The notes: generated by a model not told the origin, from the letters alone. Counted from the stretch's first letter, positions 10,455 to 21,129 are shown. The stretch: 64,000 nt of DNA from Dendrolimus kikuchii (GCA_019925095.2 CM034401.1:11071338-11135337), one strand, 5' to 3'. Numbers and translations: made by a program.

Positions 10455-10800
10455 ATTTTTAACCGACTTCAAAAAGGAGGAGTTTCTCAACTCGATTGAT
10501 ATATTTTTTATGTATGTACAACGTCTGCATTTTATGAACATTTTTTTATGAAAATTTTCCGTTCCCGTTTCTTGGGACCTATATTTTTTAAGGCGCGCGA
10601 CATCTTTCGTAGGCCTACCCATAGCTAGCTAGACACCAAAAAGTAACAAATAAAAAAAAAACTCCGTTCAAAAAAAAACCTACTTCAAAAACTAAAAAGT
10701 ATAAAATAACTTAATAAAGATTTTTGACTAATAATTTATTTAGTTTATTAAGAGACAAAATAATGTAAAATTATCTACATCTTGAAGTCGGTGCCGAGCA
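10455..10800. mobile_element. MITE-like element with 'accgacttcaa' termini
   Basis: Begins 'aaccgacttcaaaaaggagg' at about 10459, and the inverted form 'cttgaagtcggtgccg' lies near 10783-10798. This end pair recurs widely in lepidopteran genomes. The interior overlaps the left arm of the 45-bp inverted repeat described next. Confidence 0.4.
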
Positions 10801-10922
10801 AACGTTAAAAATTACCATATACAGTGTTATAACAACAAAATGCTGCAAAATATTGTAATTTTAACAAAATAAATTCTTAGTCAAAAATCTTTATTAAGTT
10901 ATTTTATACTTTTTAGTTTTTG
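10686..10922. repeat. 237-bp element with perfect 45-bp terminal inverted repeats
   Basis: 10686-10730 and 10878-10922 are exact reverse complements over 45 bp. The non-coding interior is about 147 bp. This is the structure of a MITE or of a recent inverted duplication. Confidence 0.75.
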
Positions 10923-11400
10923 AGATTGGTTTTCATATATTTGTTGCTGCACGGCCTTTGGCAATTATTGCTTTATTTACAAATATGCTTTAATTTGTAA
11001 GTACATATCCTTTAATATGCTTTATTTATTTAAAACATATAATAGCGACGACACAGAACGTGAAGTTTACACGGCGAACCAAGTTCCTCCTTATTCATGT
11101 CAAGCAAAACAAACATGATCGTAATGAAAGGCAGCCGTTGTTTCTCACGAGTTTCCAAGAAATCACTCAGTCCTTTAACGGAAAAGATTGGAAGAAGAAG
11201 GGTGTTTCGCGACTGATGAAATAATTGAAATGAAATATAAAATTGCAAGCATTGACAATTTGAAAAATGAGCGTATTCTTGATACAATCGTCGACTCAGA
11301 TTTAAAATAGAGTATTAGCTATATATACACTTATACAAATTTAGCAAATTTTAAAAATGTTAAAGTTTCAGTCACTTTGTCAGTATAAGCTTCTTTGATG
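10923..11400. other. No recognisable feature
   Basis: AT-rich. The short minus-strand ORF at 11030-11287 has no domain or motif that I recognise. Confidence 0.35.
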
Positions 11401-11404
11401 AAGC

Positions 11405-11545
11405 TTCCCTAGGAGCAAAGTCTGGGCGTCAGCGTCACGGCGTAGTACTGCCACGACTGACCTCGTGGTGCCTCGCTAAGACGCAGAGGGACGCTGGAAG
11501 GTTTTTGGTGGATCTTAGCAGTCGTGGCGGCTGGTATCTCATAAC
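11405..11545 (+). mobile_element. R1-type LINE 3' fragment
   Basis: GC-rich island sharing 'gagggacgctggaaggttt' and its surroundings with 57040-57075, where the fragment runs into an R1-type tail. Confidence 0.45.
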
Positions 11546-11986
11546 TTTTCTGAAGTTTAAGGCGAAAATATCTATAAGTTTGCTTTGATTCGCCGGTTTC
11601 ACACATCAGTTGTTTCTATGTAGAGGTTTTCCTTTACCGTCAACATTTGTTGATTGTAGGAAAATTCATATTAGGTCAGAAGAGTACCTAAGTAGTACCT
11701 CCCGGCCAGAATTCAACTTCTCGACAAAATTTACATAAAAGTCTAATTGTGAAATAAAAATATATTCTATGATTGCGAATAAGACGTTTATTAATTAAAT
11801 ATGGTAGGTCCAATACAATACAAAAAATATCAAAAATGCTTTGAGCAGTTTTATCAAATTCAAATTTAATATACTTACCAACCTATTTATGTCTATCTCT
11901 CGCAGTAATAGTAACTTTTTAATTTAGATTAAGAAGTTATTATTCTAGGATTATCTTAGGATGTGTATACACATGTTATTTTAGCT

Positions 11987-12360
11987 TTACCATCCGGAAG
12001 ACTGCCAGCCGTTATTAATATCAGATCTCGCATTTGGCTCATTCCAGCCACCACGCGATCTAGAAGTGACATCATTCCATCCAGTAGAACTATCAGTCCA
12101 GCCGCTATTACGTTGGTTATCGCTGTAAGTACCATCCGAGTTCTGTCCGCGTGGCCATCCACGTTGAGAAGAATAGCTGTCAACATTTCTGTTTATTCCA
12201 TATCTGTAAATCCCACTCCATCTATTTTTATCAGCACTCGTACTTATAGACCCGCCTAATGAATTACTAGGTCTTGACCAGCCGCCGAGTGAAGAACGCT
12301 CGATGGCAACAGAAGGTAACCTACTGCTGTAGGCATTACTCCCTTGCCAGGAATTCCTAC
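11987..12360 (-). CDS. Trp-rich secreted protein, exon 3
   Basis: 374 nt from the acceptor TTTTATTAG to a TAG stop. Composition (W, G, S, N, R; no C) is unlike random AT-rich DNA. The open frame continues a few codons upstream through the intron end, which is why it can look like an independent ORF starting MNDFVLL. Confidence 0.65.
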
Positions 12361-15300
12361 CTAATAAAACAAAATCATTCATTCAAATATTATTCTTTTA
12401 GCTTGTAAATCATAATAATATTCTCATTCTAATGGTACGATTTCATCTGTGATAACGTTAAAGTCTTAGACTGTGACTGAATGTGTCTTATTTTAAGCGT
12501 TAAAAAATAACACCTTAAACGAATAACCAGATTAATTTATATCCTACATACGTTAACTGGCAATATTTAACGTCATTAACTACGTCGCATTTGTAACATT
12601 ATTTTTTTTTATTGCAGGAGATCAGCAGACAGGCAGACGGCCCACTTGATGGAAAGCGGTTACCATCGCCTATGGCCATTTGCAACACCAAAGGTGCTAC
12701 AAATGCGCTGCTGCTCTCTTAAAGGAGACTGGAACCTAGTCACTAATGCCGGAACACAACTTAAGGTTGTTATGGCGGCATACTTTAGACCAGGGGTGGT
12801 AGCCATCCAGTCGGGCAAGTGCCCTACCACCTGGCAAAATTGCAGATGAAGGCCCACCTTTATAGTGGGAACTGGTAGTGCCAGCGAAACAAATGCGATG
12901 TCAAATTTGTTAGTGAATTGCAGATATTTAGTGCATGTCAGCGAAAACGGCAGCACCAAAAAAACACGATCGCATCGCCACACTTTTCGCTATATATATT
13001 CGTCTTACCAACGGTAATGATGTCATTTGTCGGGATAAAATCTAAAATGTTGCCCCTGGATATATTGCTTACGAAAATCAATAGTATCAGCACATAAACG
13101 TCCCACCGTTGGGCTCAGACTTGTGTTTTACGGACTATAAACCCGCCACGCTTATCCAAGGTGGATTGGCAGGTTTTAAGTATTAATTATATCAAAGTGC
13201 AGGGTTCATTACTATGTTTCCCTTTATAGTCAGTAGATGATAATTGTACGTAAGAATATGCTTATTAGGTTAGAAAATCAGCCTGCGGAATATAGACATG
13301 AGTATCAGTGTAGATTGAGCTGCGGGTTAATTAGTCATAAAATTTAATTATAATTTAATTATTAAGTTGAATGAAAGAATTTAAGTATTTGCTAAACAAG
13401 CGAAATTGAAAGAATTTGTTTGCTAGGGAAGTGAAATAAGTGGAAATCATTTTTGCGTTTAAACTATTTGGATTAAAGAAATTCTAAATCCAAAACAGTA
13501 AATACATTTCTATATATTAAATTGATAAGCTAACATTTAAACCCAAAAGCAACTATTTAATAATATATATTTTCTATCTTACTAATATCTATAATAAAAC
13601 TACGTTTTAACGATTTTAAGCGCGGTAATTTATTTGATTTTTGTTTTTCCGACGTTTCGGCCACTCTTCAGTGGTCGTGTTCACGGAAGACAAAAATGTC
13701 AAGTGTCAACGAGTATTGTTAAAATGTTATTTAGCAAGTTAAGTTAAGTAAACAAGTTGGCGGTAGGCTAAATAAAACTTTAACAATACTCGTTGACACT
13801 TGTCATCTTTGTCTTACGTAACCACGGCCACTGAAAAGTGGCCGAAACGTCGGAAAAACAAAAATCAAATAAGTTACCGCGCTTAAAACCGTTAAAACGT
13901 AGTTTTATTATGTATACAAGTCGCGAAAACTTAAGAAAATATTACTAATATATAAAATTTGATTAGCGCGAAATTAAATGACAACTCCGTTACCTGAAGT
14001 TTCATAATTGTGACTGGCTGAAGCAGCTGCTATCAATGTAAAGATGACTAATTTCTTCTGTTTATGAAAAAGAAAAATAATGATGATTTAAAACTTTTAG
14101 TTACAGGTTAGGTATTGGGATTTCTTGCTCGATAGAGAATATGCAAATATAGTTCTAATATACGTGTCTAGGGTATAGGGTAGTGTGTATAAATAATAGG
14201 TAATAGTATAGGGGTACAAACATGTAAATAATAGTTAGCTCCTAGGTAGATGTAAGAAAGTAGGTATATAAATAAAACTGTAATAAAAAATAGAATTAAT
14301 TGTAATTAAATTAATGTTTTAAAAATTATGTATTCGGTTTTTACAAGTTTTGCTGCTGAAATATTGTTATCAATAAAAGAAATCAAAAGATAATGAGAAA
14401 AGAAACATGTTAAACCAAAAGAAATAAGAATGACGACCAAATAATTAATAATTTTACCAAAAAATGGAAAAGAATAAAAAGACAATAAGATACATAAATC
14501 CTCTGCCTTGAACAATGACAGAGAAGAAGGCGATAAAAAAAATATACATCTTAAGTATTTTAATTCAAGTCTTTATTAGCGTAGATAAAATTACCTATAC
14601 CTAGTCTTGCCATAAATATTGTAACTAAGATTTTTTTTCTATTGCAAATAACATTTATAAGTTTTATAGTGTGTTAGTTTAATACATAAATATAAAACAA
14701 TTTAAAATATAAAAAACTTATTCGAAGTGGTCTCCATTGGCTGCAATACAGTCCTTTAAACGTTGAGGCCAGTTATCAATAGAAGCACCGCACTCTTTCC
14801 ATGGGAAAATTCTTCACTGCCAATCGTATGCATTGTGTTAGGGACTCCAAATTTTCATGGCGTTTAGAGCAAGCCGTACTCTCTAAAACTGATCATAATC
14901 CAGCGGATTGAGATCGGGACTAGACGACAGCCAGTCTTCACCTCTGATGAAGTCTGACACGTTCGTTTCCAACCAAGTCTGCGTGGACCGAGCTTTATGA
15001 CCCGGCGCCGAGTCTTGCTGAAAGGACTATTCTTGGTTATTGAACATGGCGTTGTTAAGGTGCTTTACTACCTTCTCAAGAATGGTATCTTGATATACTT
15101 GTGCCGATTTTTTGATACATTTTTCACAAAAATATGGCTGTCACTCCTTCATAGCTGACACCCGACCAAACCATCACTGAAGACGGATAATGCCCACGTT
15201 GCACTCTGTCGACTAATTGAGAAGCTTCCCTAAAGCTTTGAGCATAAATACGGTCATTTTTTTTGTTAAAATGTTGCTCAATTGTAAAAATGTTCTCATC

Positions 15301-17452
15301 CGTAAACAAAATTTTTCTGTGACCTCCCTTTGCGTACTGCTTCAATAGTTGTTTCGATTTTACCACTCTGTTCTTTTTTAAATTACGAGTTAAGAAATGA
15401 CCAGTGCGTCTCTTATAGGTTGCAAGTCTTAAGTCATCTTTTAAAATACGCGACATGGTTCTAGGTGATATCTTCATCTCCCGAGATTAAATCTTTTGCT
15501 TTCGGGCAGGATTTCTTCGAATTCTTTCCCTTACTGCTTTGACCACCTTTTTCGTACGAAAACTACGTGGACGGCCAGATCTTTTTCTGTCACAAACAGA
15601 GAAGGTCTCATTGTACCTATTAATAGCCCGGTACACAAACATTTGACTAATACCAAGCGTATGGAGAGTTTTAAAAATTGCATTTGAATCCATACCTACT
15701 TTGTGTAATGCAATCACAGCGATTCGGTTCTATTTATTGCCCCACTCCATTTTAATATCGCAAAATGTTGTACAATGTGTTAGCGCCAAAATGAGAAAAC
15801 ACAATGAACAATCATAAAAATGACAGATTCCAAATTCAAATGTAATATTTTGGTTTTTTTTTAATTGTAACAGTATTTATGGCCAGACTAAGTATAACCA
15901 CCTAAAATTTTAGAAGAATGAATTAAAGAATAAAGTTTTTTATCGGCTTTTAATATATGTAAAAAATCAAAAGAAGTTTTATAACAAAGGATGAAAGACA
16001 TTTGAGAGATTGTAAGTTTAAAATATTTGTATTAATTAATTCTAGATTTTAATAATTTTATCAAAGTTATATACTACTACTTGATGTAGACAAGTGATTG
16101 ATTCAAAATAAGATATGGACATTGTGTTAAATAAACGCTATTAAAATTAAATACAATAAATATGAATATATAACTCAGTAATAATAATAATTTATATAAT
16201 ACATTCCTTTTTTTTCTGCTCCACAATCGCCAGACACATCGCCAGATTAATTAAGAATTTATTTTAAGCTAAGTTGCCTGGAAGAGATCGCTTTAAGCGA
16301 TAAGGTCGCCTGTTGTTTCGCCAAGATCTATTGTAACTATGCATTTTGTTTTTATAATTGTTTATTTTGGTAAGCAATAAAGTGTTATCGAATCTAATCT
16401 AATAATAAATGTTGATAATTTTCTATGAAATCTAACTAAATATAATATTAATGTCAAATACTACAAGGCGTGCTCTGCCTTAGACTGCATTTCCACCTGA
16501 TATCAGGCGCAATGTCAGTCAAACGCAAGCCTCTTCAATGTATATAAAAAATCAGTACAAATTAGTAAAAGAATATATAATACGCAATTCAGATGCAGGC
16601 AATGTAATAATAGTAATTAAGATAAAGATTATTGGTAATAAGATTATAATATGTAAATGGGCGAACCTCCCGTATTCGCACGCATCATTGGCCACTACCA
16701 GGTTTTTTCTAAATTATATAGGTATCTTCTCAAGAATGTTTCTAGGCCCGTGTTGGTAACAGTATTAATTAGTGATATTGTAACCAAATCTTAAAACCAG
16801 TAGTTTTAAGATAACGTGATACGGACAATAATGCTGCTCGGGAGTTTGACCCAAATATAGTGCCCCTATAATCTTTAGAACAAGAAAATAAAAATATTAA
16901 AATTGAAACAGAAAACTAGTTTCGCCAAAAAAGTCAGAAGGAGTGGTGGGAAAAACTGAGTATAATATAATCGGAGTTTTAAAATAAATGCTATTATAAT
17001 ATGTATTATTACTATATGTAAAACATGTGTTTTTTATTTATTTTCCCATGATTACGTAATTCTAGAAGCATAAAAATTATCGTTTATTATAATTGTTAAA
17101 CTGCATAAATTTTAAATAATGGAAGGTTTTTAAAAAATAAACGGCTTAAATGCCGTAAACTTGAATATACGTATATTCAAGTTAACGCCATTTAGTACGA
17201 AAAAGACATTGACGTTTACTTTTATTCTTAAGTAGATTAAATTTACTAAATAATTTGGAATGCAAATATTGATTTCACATTATATACAGTTCAAAAGTTA
17301 AATACTGCAATTAAAAATATTAATGAATGCCAAAGAGAATATAATTTAAATGTTTTCCTAAAAAGTAGTTTGACAAATTATATAGGTATAAATAATTACG
17401 ACTTCTAAATTCGTCTAACTTAATAACAAATAATATAACTTACAGTTTCCAT
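11987..17452 (-). CDS. Predicted secreted Trp/Gly/Ser/Asn-rich small protein (three exons)
   Basis: Exons: 17452-17444 (ATG plus two codons, GTAAGT donor), 14057-13994 (acceptor TAAACAG, donor GTAACG) and 12360-11987 (acceptor TTTTATTAG, stop at 11989-11987). Phases are 0 and 1, and frame is kept across both joins. The spliced product is 148 residues. Residues 4-17 (KKLVIFTLIAAASA) form a typical signal peptide, so the mature protein should be secreted and about 130 residues. It is rich in G, S, N and R, with nine tryptophans mostly in (S/G/R)GW or NGW contexts, no cysteine and a C-terminal W. I do not recognise the family; cuticle, silk-gland, eggshell or antimicrobial roles are all possible. 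An AATAAA lies at 11792-11787. The last two exons are better supported than the 9-nt first one. Confidence 0.6.
12610..12850 (-). repeat. Family C copy (LINE 3'-UTR tail), in intron
   Basis: Minus-orientation copy of the tail ending in 'caataaaa'. The ORFs seen across it are translations of the 3'-UTR and should not be annotated as proteins. Confidence 0.6.
13591..13935. mobile_element. Inverted Penelope-like/MITE repeat with hammerhead-like core
   Basis: Two arms of about 130 bp (from 13591 and ending near 13911) are near reverse complements around a short spacer. Each carries a 'ccactgaa.agtggccgaaac' box, on the minus strand at about 13660-13690 and on the plus strand at about 13825-13850. 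The box resembles the CUGANGA...GAAAC...GUC core of hammerhead ribozymes known from Penelope-like elements. The flank 'caagtcgcgaaaacttaag' recurs with the other copies. It lies in intron 2 of the Trp-rich gene. Confidence 0.55.
13994..14057 (-). CDS. Trp-rich secreted protein, signal-peptide exon 2
   Basis: 64 nt between TTTTTCATAAACAG and GTAACG; encodes KKLVIFTLIAAASASHNYET and ends in phase 1. The predicted signal-peptidase site is after ASA. Confidence 0.65.
14600..15892 (-). mobile_element. maT-type (DD37D) Tc1/mariner transposon, copy 1
   Basis: Flanked by TA dinucleotides, with about 28-bp inverted ends containing 'ggccataaatactgttac'. Length is 1293 bp. It is closely similar to 48327-49629. 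It sits in intron 1 of the Trp-rich gene. Confidence 0.8.
14718..15750 (-). pseudogene. maT transposase, broken copy 1
   Basis: The minus-strand frame begins at the ATG at 15750 and ends GDHFE-stop near 14718. The N-terminal helix-turn-helix part (about 76 codons) ends in a stop at about 15487. The next block, starting MKISPRTMSRI, has the first catalytic Asp in ILFTDENIF and continues to the GHYPSSVMVW motif, and then the frame breaks. The family cuts and pastes DNA at TA sites. Several frameshifts and stops make it inactive. Confidence 0.75.
16235..16405 (+). repeat. Family D copy: LINE 3' tail
   Basis: Runs from 'aagaatttattttaagcta' through 'gcctggaagagatcgcttta' to 'gcaataaagtgttatc'. 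The same tail occurs, mostly fragmentary, at 8795, 24620, 26850 and 34916. It is probably the 3' end of a non-LTR retrotransposon. Confidence 0.5.
17147..17194. repeat. 48-bp palindrome
   Basis: Near-perfect palindrome around a perfect 24-bp core (17159-17182, ACTTGAATATACGTATATTC...). It is short and AT-rich, just downstream (on the minus strand) of the Trp-rich gene's first exon. Confidence 0.6.
17444..17452 (-). CDS. Trp-rich secreted protein, coding part of exon 1
   Basis: Minus strand reads ATGGAAACT then GTAAGT. It lies about 45 bp downstream of a TATAAATA. It is the only ATG plus strong donor with the right phase that I saw within 3.5 kb upstream of the signal-peptide exon. A tiny first coding exon is common in insect secreted-protein genes. 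Confidence 0.45.
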
Positions 17453-17497
17453 CTCGAAACTTCACTGTGGAACAATCTACTAAAAATATGCGTCTCG

Positions 17498-17505
17498 TAT
17501 TTATA
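17498..17505 (-). promoter_or_regulatory. TATA box of the Trp-rich secreted protein gene
   Basis: TATAAATA on the minus strand, 46 bp before the predicted ATG. A start site about 30 bp downstream would leave a 5' UTR of roughly 20 nt. Confidence 0.45.
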
Positions 17506-17509
17506 CCAC

Positions 17510-17790
17510 AGGTATGCTACATCTTGACATTTTTTACTATAATAAATTAAAATATTATATCACGCAGTTCTTTGTAACAAAATTCGACAGTGTCTAATCG
17601 TCACGCATAAACCATTTGTAAAGCGGATCATCTTAATAAGTTAAAAGTAAATCAAGGGCAAAAGAACACATAGCAAGAACTTAAATAGTCAAGTTTTATC
17701 TTAGTGGGTTAGGCAGAGTTGTAACTCAGGGGTCCTGACCAACCGGCAAATAGACGAAGGACCTTCCCATTAGGAGCTGCTGCGAGTGGC
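17510..17790. other. Upstream flank of the Trp-rich gene
   Basis: Should contain the promoter upstream of the TATA box; no other element recognised. Confidence 0.35.
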
Positions 17791-17794
17791 CTGC

Positions 17795-18655
17795 GCCTGC
17801 TTGACTCAACTAAAAACCACGGGATCCTTAGCGTCTACATAACGAACAAGTGCAGTTTCGGTGTCATCTGCAAGGCAAATCGAAACTTGCCTCCAAAAAG
17901 TTTGGCGTGTTAAACCGGTTTAGGCAGTACTGCACTTCTCGGCAAAGACTTGCGCTCTGCAAAGCGGAAGACAGGCCGCACATAGAGTACTGCTCACACC
18001 TAAGGGCCTGAGCAACTGCTTAACGGACTGACTCCCTTGACTCCATCCAGCATGGCGCCGGTCGTATAGTCGACGATCGGCCTCTGTGTTTAAGCGGGTC
18101 AGCCCGCTGAGTCTTAGCCGGTCGAACTCGCTGGAACTCAGAGACTTTGGGTTCGATTCCTAGCCTGGTAAATTTTGGAAACGACCTTTCTGTTGTTTAC
18201 TATGGTCTGGGTGTCTGGGATAGGCCCTAAAGTAGTCCGTTGTCTATACAAAGGACCACTAAATATCACCCATAACACAAGCGTAACTTGCTTAGCTTGG
18301 AAATATACAATGTGTTGTCTGCCGATCCCATACTAACTGGTGTGTTGTTTAACTATGTGGTTTAGAATCGCTTAGCCTACAGAGAGACTTTGCGTCTCTC
18401 TGTGTGTTCTGCCATCTGTACAATGGAAAGTGTTCCGAGGAACTGTTAGATTTGGTGCCAACGCCACATTCCCCCAATGCACCGCTGGCCTTCGGAGGGA
18501 TAATCACCCTGACTTCCTTGAGCTACCACGCTTAACTAGGTAACGGTTCTCTAGAACCTTATTCCGCGTACAATCACGACTTGGAAGGAATTTCCCGCCG
18601 CAGTGTTCCCTCTACGCTATAACATGAGATACAGCGACAATTTTAATGTGCTACT
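17795..18655 (+). pseudogene. LINE reverse transcriptase C-terminal part, split by a SINE
   Basis: Plus-strand frame at 17860-18078 reads LASKKFGVLNRF, then RPHIEYCSHL, the 'EYCSH' motif found after the RT domain of CR1/Jockey-type LINEs, with two stops. After the SINE at 18078-18350 it resumes at about 18380 with LQRDFASLCVFCHLYNGKCS, the usual next motif. Both halves belong to one ORF2, which was broken by the SINE and by stops. Confidence 0.75.
18078..18350 (+). mobile_element. tRNA-derived SINE, copy 1
   Basis: Head with an A-box-like 'tttaagcgggtc' and a perfect B box GGTTCGATTCC at 18150-18160, then a body 'actatggtctgggtgtctgg' and an end 'tctgccgat'. The same element is at 40581-40830. 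It sits inside the LINE ORF2 above. Confidence 0.75.
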
Positions 18656-19490
18656 CTCATGATTAGTTCGTTCCATCTTCGTTAGATAGCGTTACGGGTA
18701 TTTGTAATTACGTACTTTGAATTAAAAATTAAGGTCGATGTTTTAAATATAACATAACACGTCATGACATTCATAACAACACATTAACACTTAATGATAT
18801 AAATAATATCGCACACTTAATCCAACACTGATACTATCCAAAATTTTGCCAAATCGACCTTTTAATGCCATTTATCGTAAAACATGGAAATACGTGTTAT
18901 AGCGTTAATATCTACCTACTGCCTTAAAAGTAGGTAACAGAAATGTCCAATAGGATGATATTAAAATAATAATGCTAATATTGATGCCTAAAAAGCATAT
19001 TTCGCGCTTTTATAAAGTTATTTTTTTTATAGTGGTAGTATTGGATTAAGCGGGCACCATAATAAGATATTTTTTAAAGCAAGCGAAGTCGTGGGCTAAA
19101 GGTAGTTATGTAATAAATAAAAGAAATTATTTAGCATATAAATATTTTTTACTTTAGTGTACAAGGTATAATGGATGTCCGTGGGAGTAAAATAAATAAT
19201 ATAGGAATACTAGATTTGAATAATAATTTGAAATTATCTGTATATATTAACTATACAATATCAATCTATAATTATCCACATAGATTTGTGTTTGATTATC
19301 TTTTGAACATCAACATTATCGAGATACCTAATGATCCTTATGATCTAAGAAAACAGTCTATCCAATAACTATACCCTTATATTGATTATATAAGTCGAAA
19401 GTGAGTAATGGAGTGAAATAATAAAATATAAGTATACGGAATGGAAGAGGAAAGTAATTTCAAAAAAATGTTGGATGGTTAACATATATG
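18656..19490. other. No recognisable feature
   Basis: AT-rich; the 65-codon ORF at 19171 has no protein-like features. Confidence 0.4.
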
Positions 19491-19498
19491 AAGGACTA

Positions 19499-21127
19499 TA
19501 CTATTTCCATTTCTTTATTTTCTCGATGACAGTTCTAAATTGATAGTTGTAGTGTTGTGACCAAATAAGTAATGATATCGATCGCATATATTTATTATGT
19601 TTTGAACAAAGACAAATACAACAAAAACATTCAAATATAATTTTTTAAGCTGGGAAGACTCAATGGCCCACCGCCATTTTGTGTTTGTTTTAATTTATCA
19701 CTCGCAACAAGACGGTCGTGCTATATAGTCACTACATTTCTATTCGCTGAGATTTTTCACATTATCCATACGTTACGTTGTGTAAAATGTGTTCCTCCGT
19801 GTTGATTGCTGCCCAGCTGTCAAATTTCAAAATGCCTAAAGGATCTGTTCTGAAAAGGCAGGCGAGAGAACTAGTGATTAAGGTTTGTAATTACTTTGAA
19901 GCAGAGTATCCAAATGGTGACCCGCTATTACCACTGTCGCAAATGCGAGACCGTGTTGCGGCCGCATTAGGAATTAGTGGACCTACTCTTTCAAAAATTA
20001 CTACCGAAGCTTACGGTACGAGCGGCATGCAGGAAAATTCGCTTCGTACGCCGAAGATAAGACGCCAACCACGTCGTGTGACATCGGACAAATCGGACAA
20101 ACGTAAAATATTGATGGAGCGTCCCGATGTTGCTATGGCTCGCTGCGAATTTTTGATCGAAGCCAAAAAGATATCAGATTGGGCAAATATTATTTTCACT
20201 GACGAGACTTGGTTAAATGCAAACCACACAGTATCTAAGAACTGGACTGACGACACTGCCGCTTCCACTAGTTCAGTGGCAATGGGAAAAGGTGAACGCT
20301 TTATCACATGCCATGCAGGGTCTAACGAAAGGATTCGTGTCAGATGCTTTACTGGCCTTTAAATCTAAGAAAACAGTGGACTACCACGAAGAAATGAACG
20401 CGGAGATTTACGAAGGATGGTCTAAAGTAATGGTACTATCTCTGGAAGAACCTTCGATAATTATTATGGACAACACTAAATATCACTCCAGACGAAGAAA
20501 TGAACGCGGAGATTTACGAAGGTGGGTCTAAAGTAATATAACGAAATATCTGCCGAATGTGGTCATTGGGTTCTTCGACTTCCGCCGTATCATTGCCAGT
20601 ACAATGCTATAGAACTAATATGGGCACAAATCAAAGGAAACGCCGCTCGAAACAATACCCCACACACACCCCATACACCCTTTTACGGCAAACAAGATTT
20701 ATTAAAAAATGCATGTGTGGAAGTAACCGCCGAACACTGGGAAAAAATTGTGAGAAGAACCCAAAACATTATAGCGTCGGATTGGGAAATTCATGTGACG
20801 ATTCATCAGATTTTGATTGAAATAAATAAATAAAGAAACAACATAATATAATTACATCTTGTATTGAAATGTAATATTATTTAATAAATTTGTACAAAAT
20901 TATCCGGCAATAGTTTAGTTTCTTACACTTTGTGAAAAAATATCGGGTCTTTTGTCGTGTTACGCTTATCGATAGCTCCATCCCTATCAGTTTCTCCGAC
21001 TTTGCTATGACCTTGTACGTGCGTAAGCGTCATATTTTTATTAAATAATGTATACATAAAGTAAAAAAGACGCCCGTTCAAGTTTCCATAGGAGCTATCA
21101 TCGAGAAAATAAAGAAATGGTATAATA
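19499..21127 (+). mobile_element. Tc1/mariner-superfamily transposon, about 1.6 kb
   Basis: Inverted ends: 19501-19530 ('ccatttctttattttctcga') match the reverse complement of about 21095-21121. They enclose a broken transposase. Exact ends and the target TA are approximate because of an indel between the ends. Confidence 0.6.
19832..20820 (+). pseudogene. IS630/Tc1/mariner transposase, frameshifted
   Basis: The likely start is the ATG at 19832 (MPKGSVLKRQA). A helix-turn-helix region (RVAAALGISGPTLSKI) is followed by the first catalytic Asp in IIFTDETWLN. The frame is lost at about 20330-20360. It is then picked up by VDYHEEMNAEIYEGW, the second Asp in IIIMDNTKYHS and, in another frame at about 20570-20640, LPPYHCQYNAIELIWAQIKG, where Glu is the third catalytic residue. 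A 46-bp segment is duplicated inside (20386-20431 and 20492-20537). The element is inactive. Confidence 0.75.
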
Positions 21128-21129
21128 GA

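Noticed and set aside
11963..12259. 98-codon plus-strand ORF
   Set aside because: Antisense shadow of the Trp-rich exon 3; no motif, while the minus frame has composition and splice support.
12646..12983. ORFs of 67 and 107 codons
   Set aside because: They cross a family C LINE 3'-UTR copy that yields similar open frames at 54127-54433; non-coding repeat.
18150..18160. Functional tRNA gene
   Set aside because: A and B boxes are present but no cloverleaf or acceptor stem can be formed, and the same head-plus-body unit recurs; it is a SINE.
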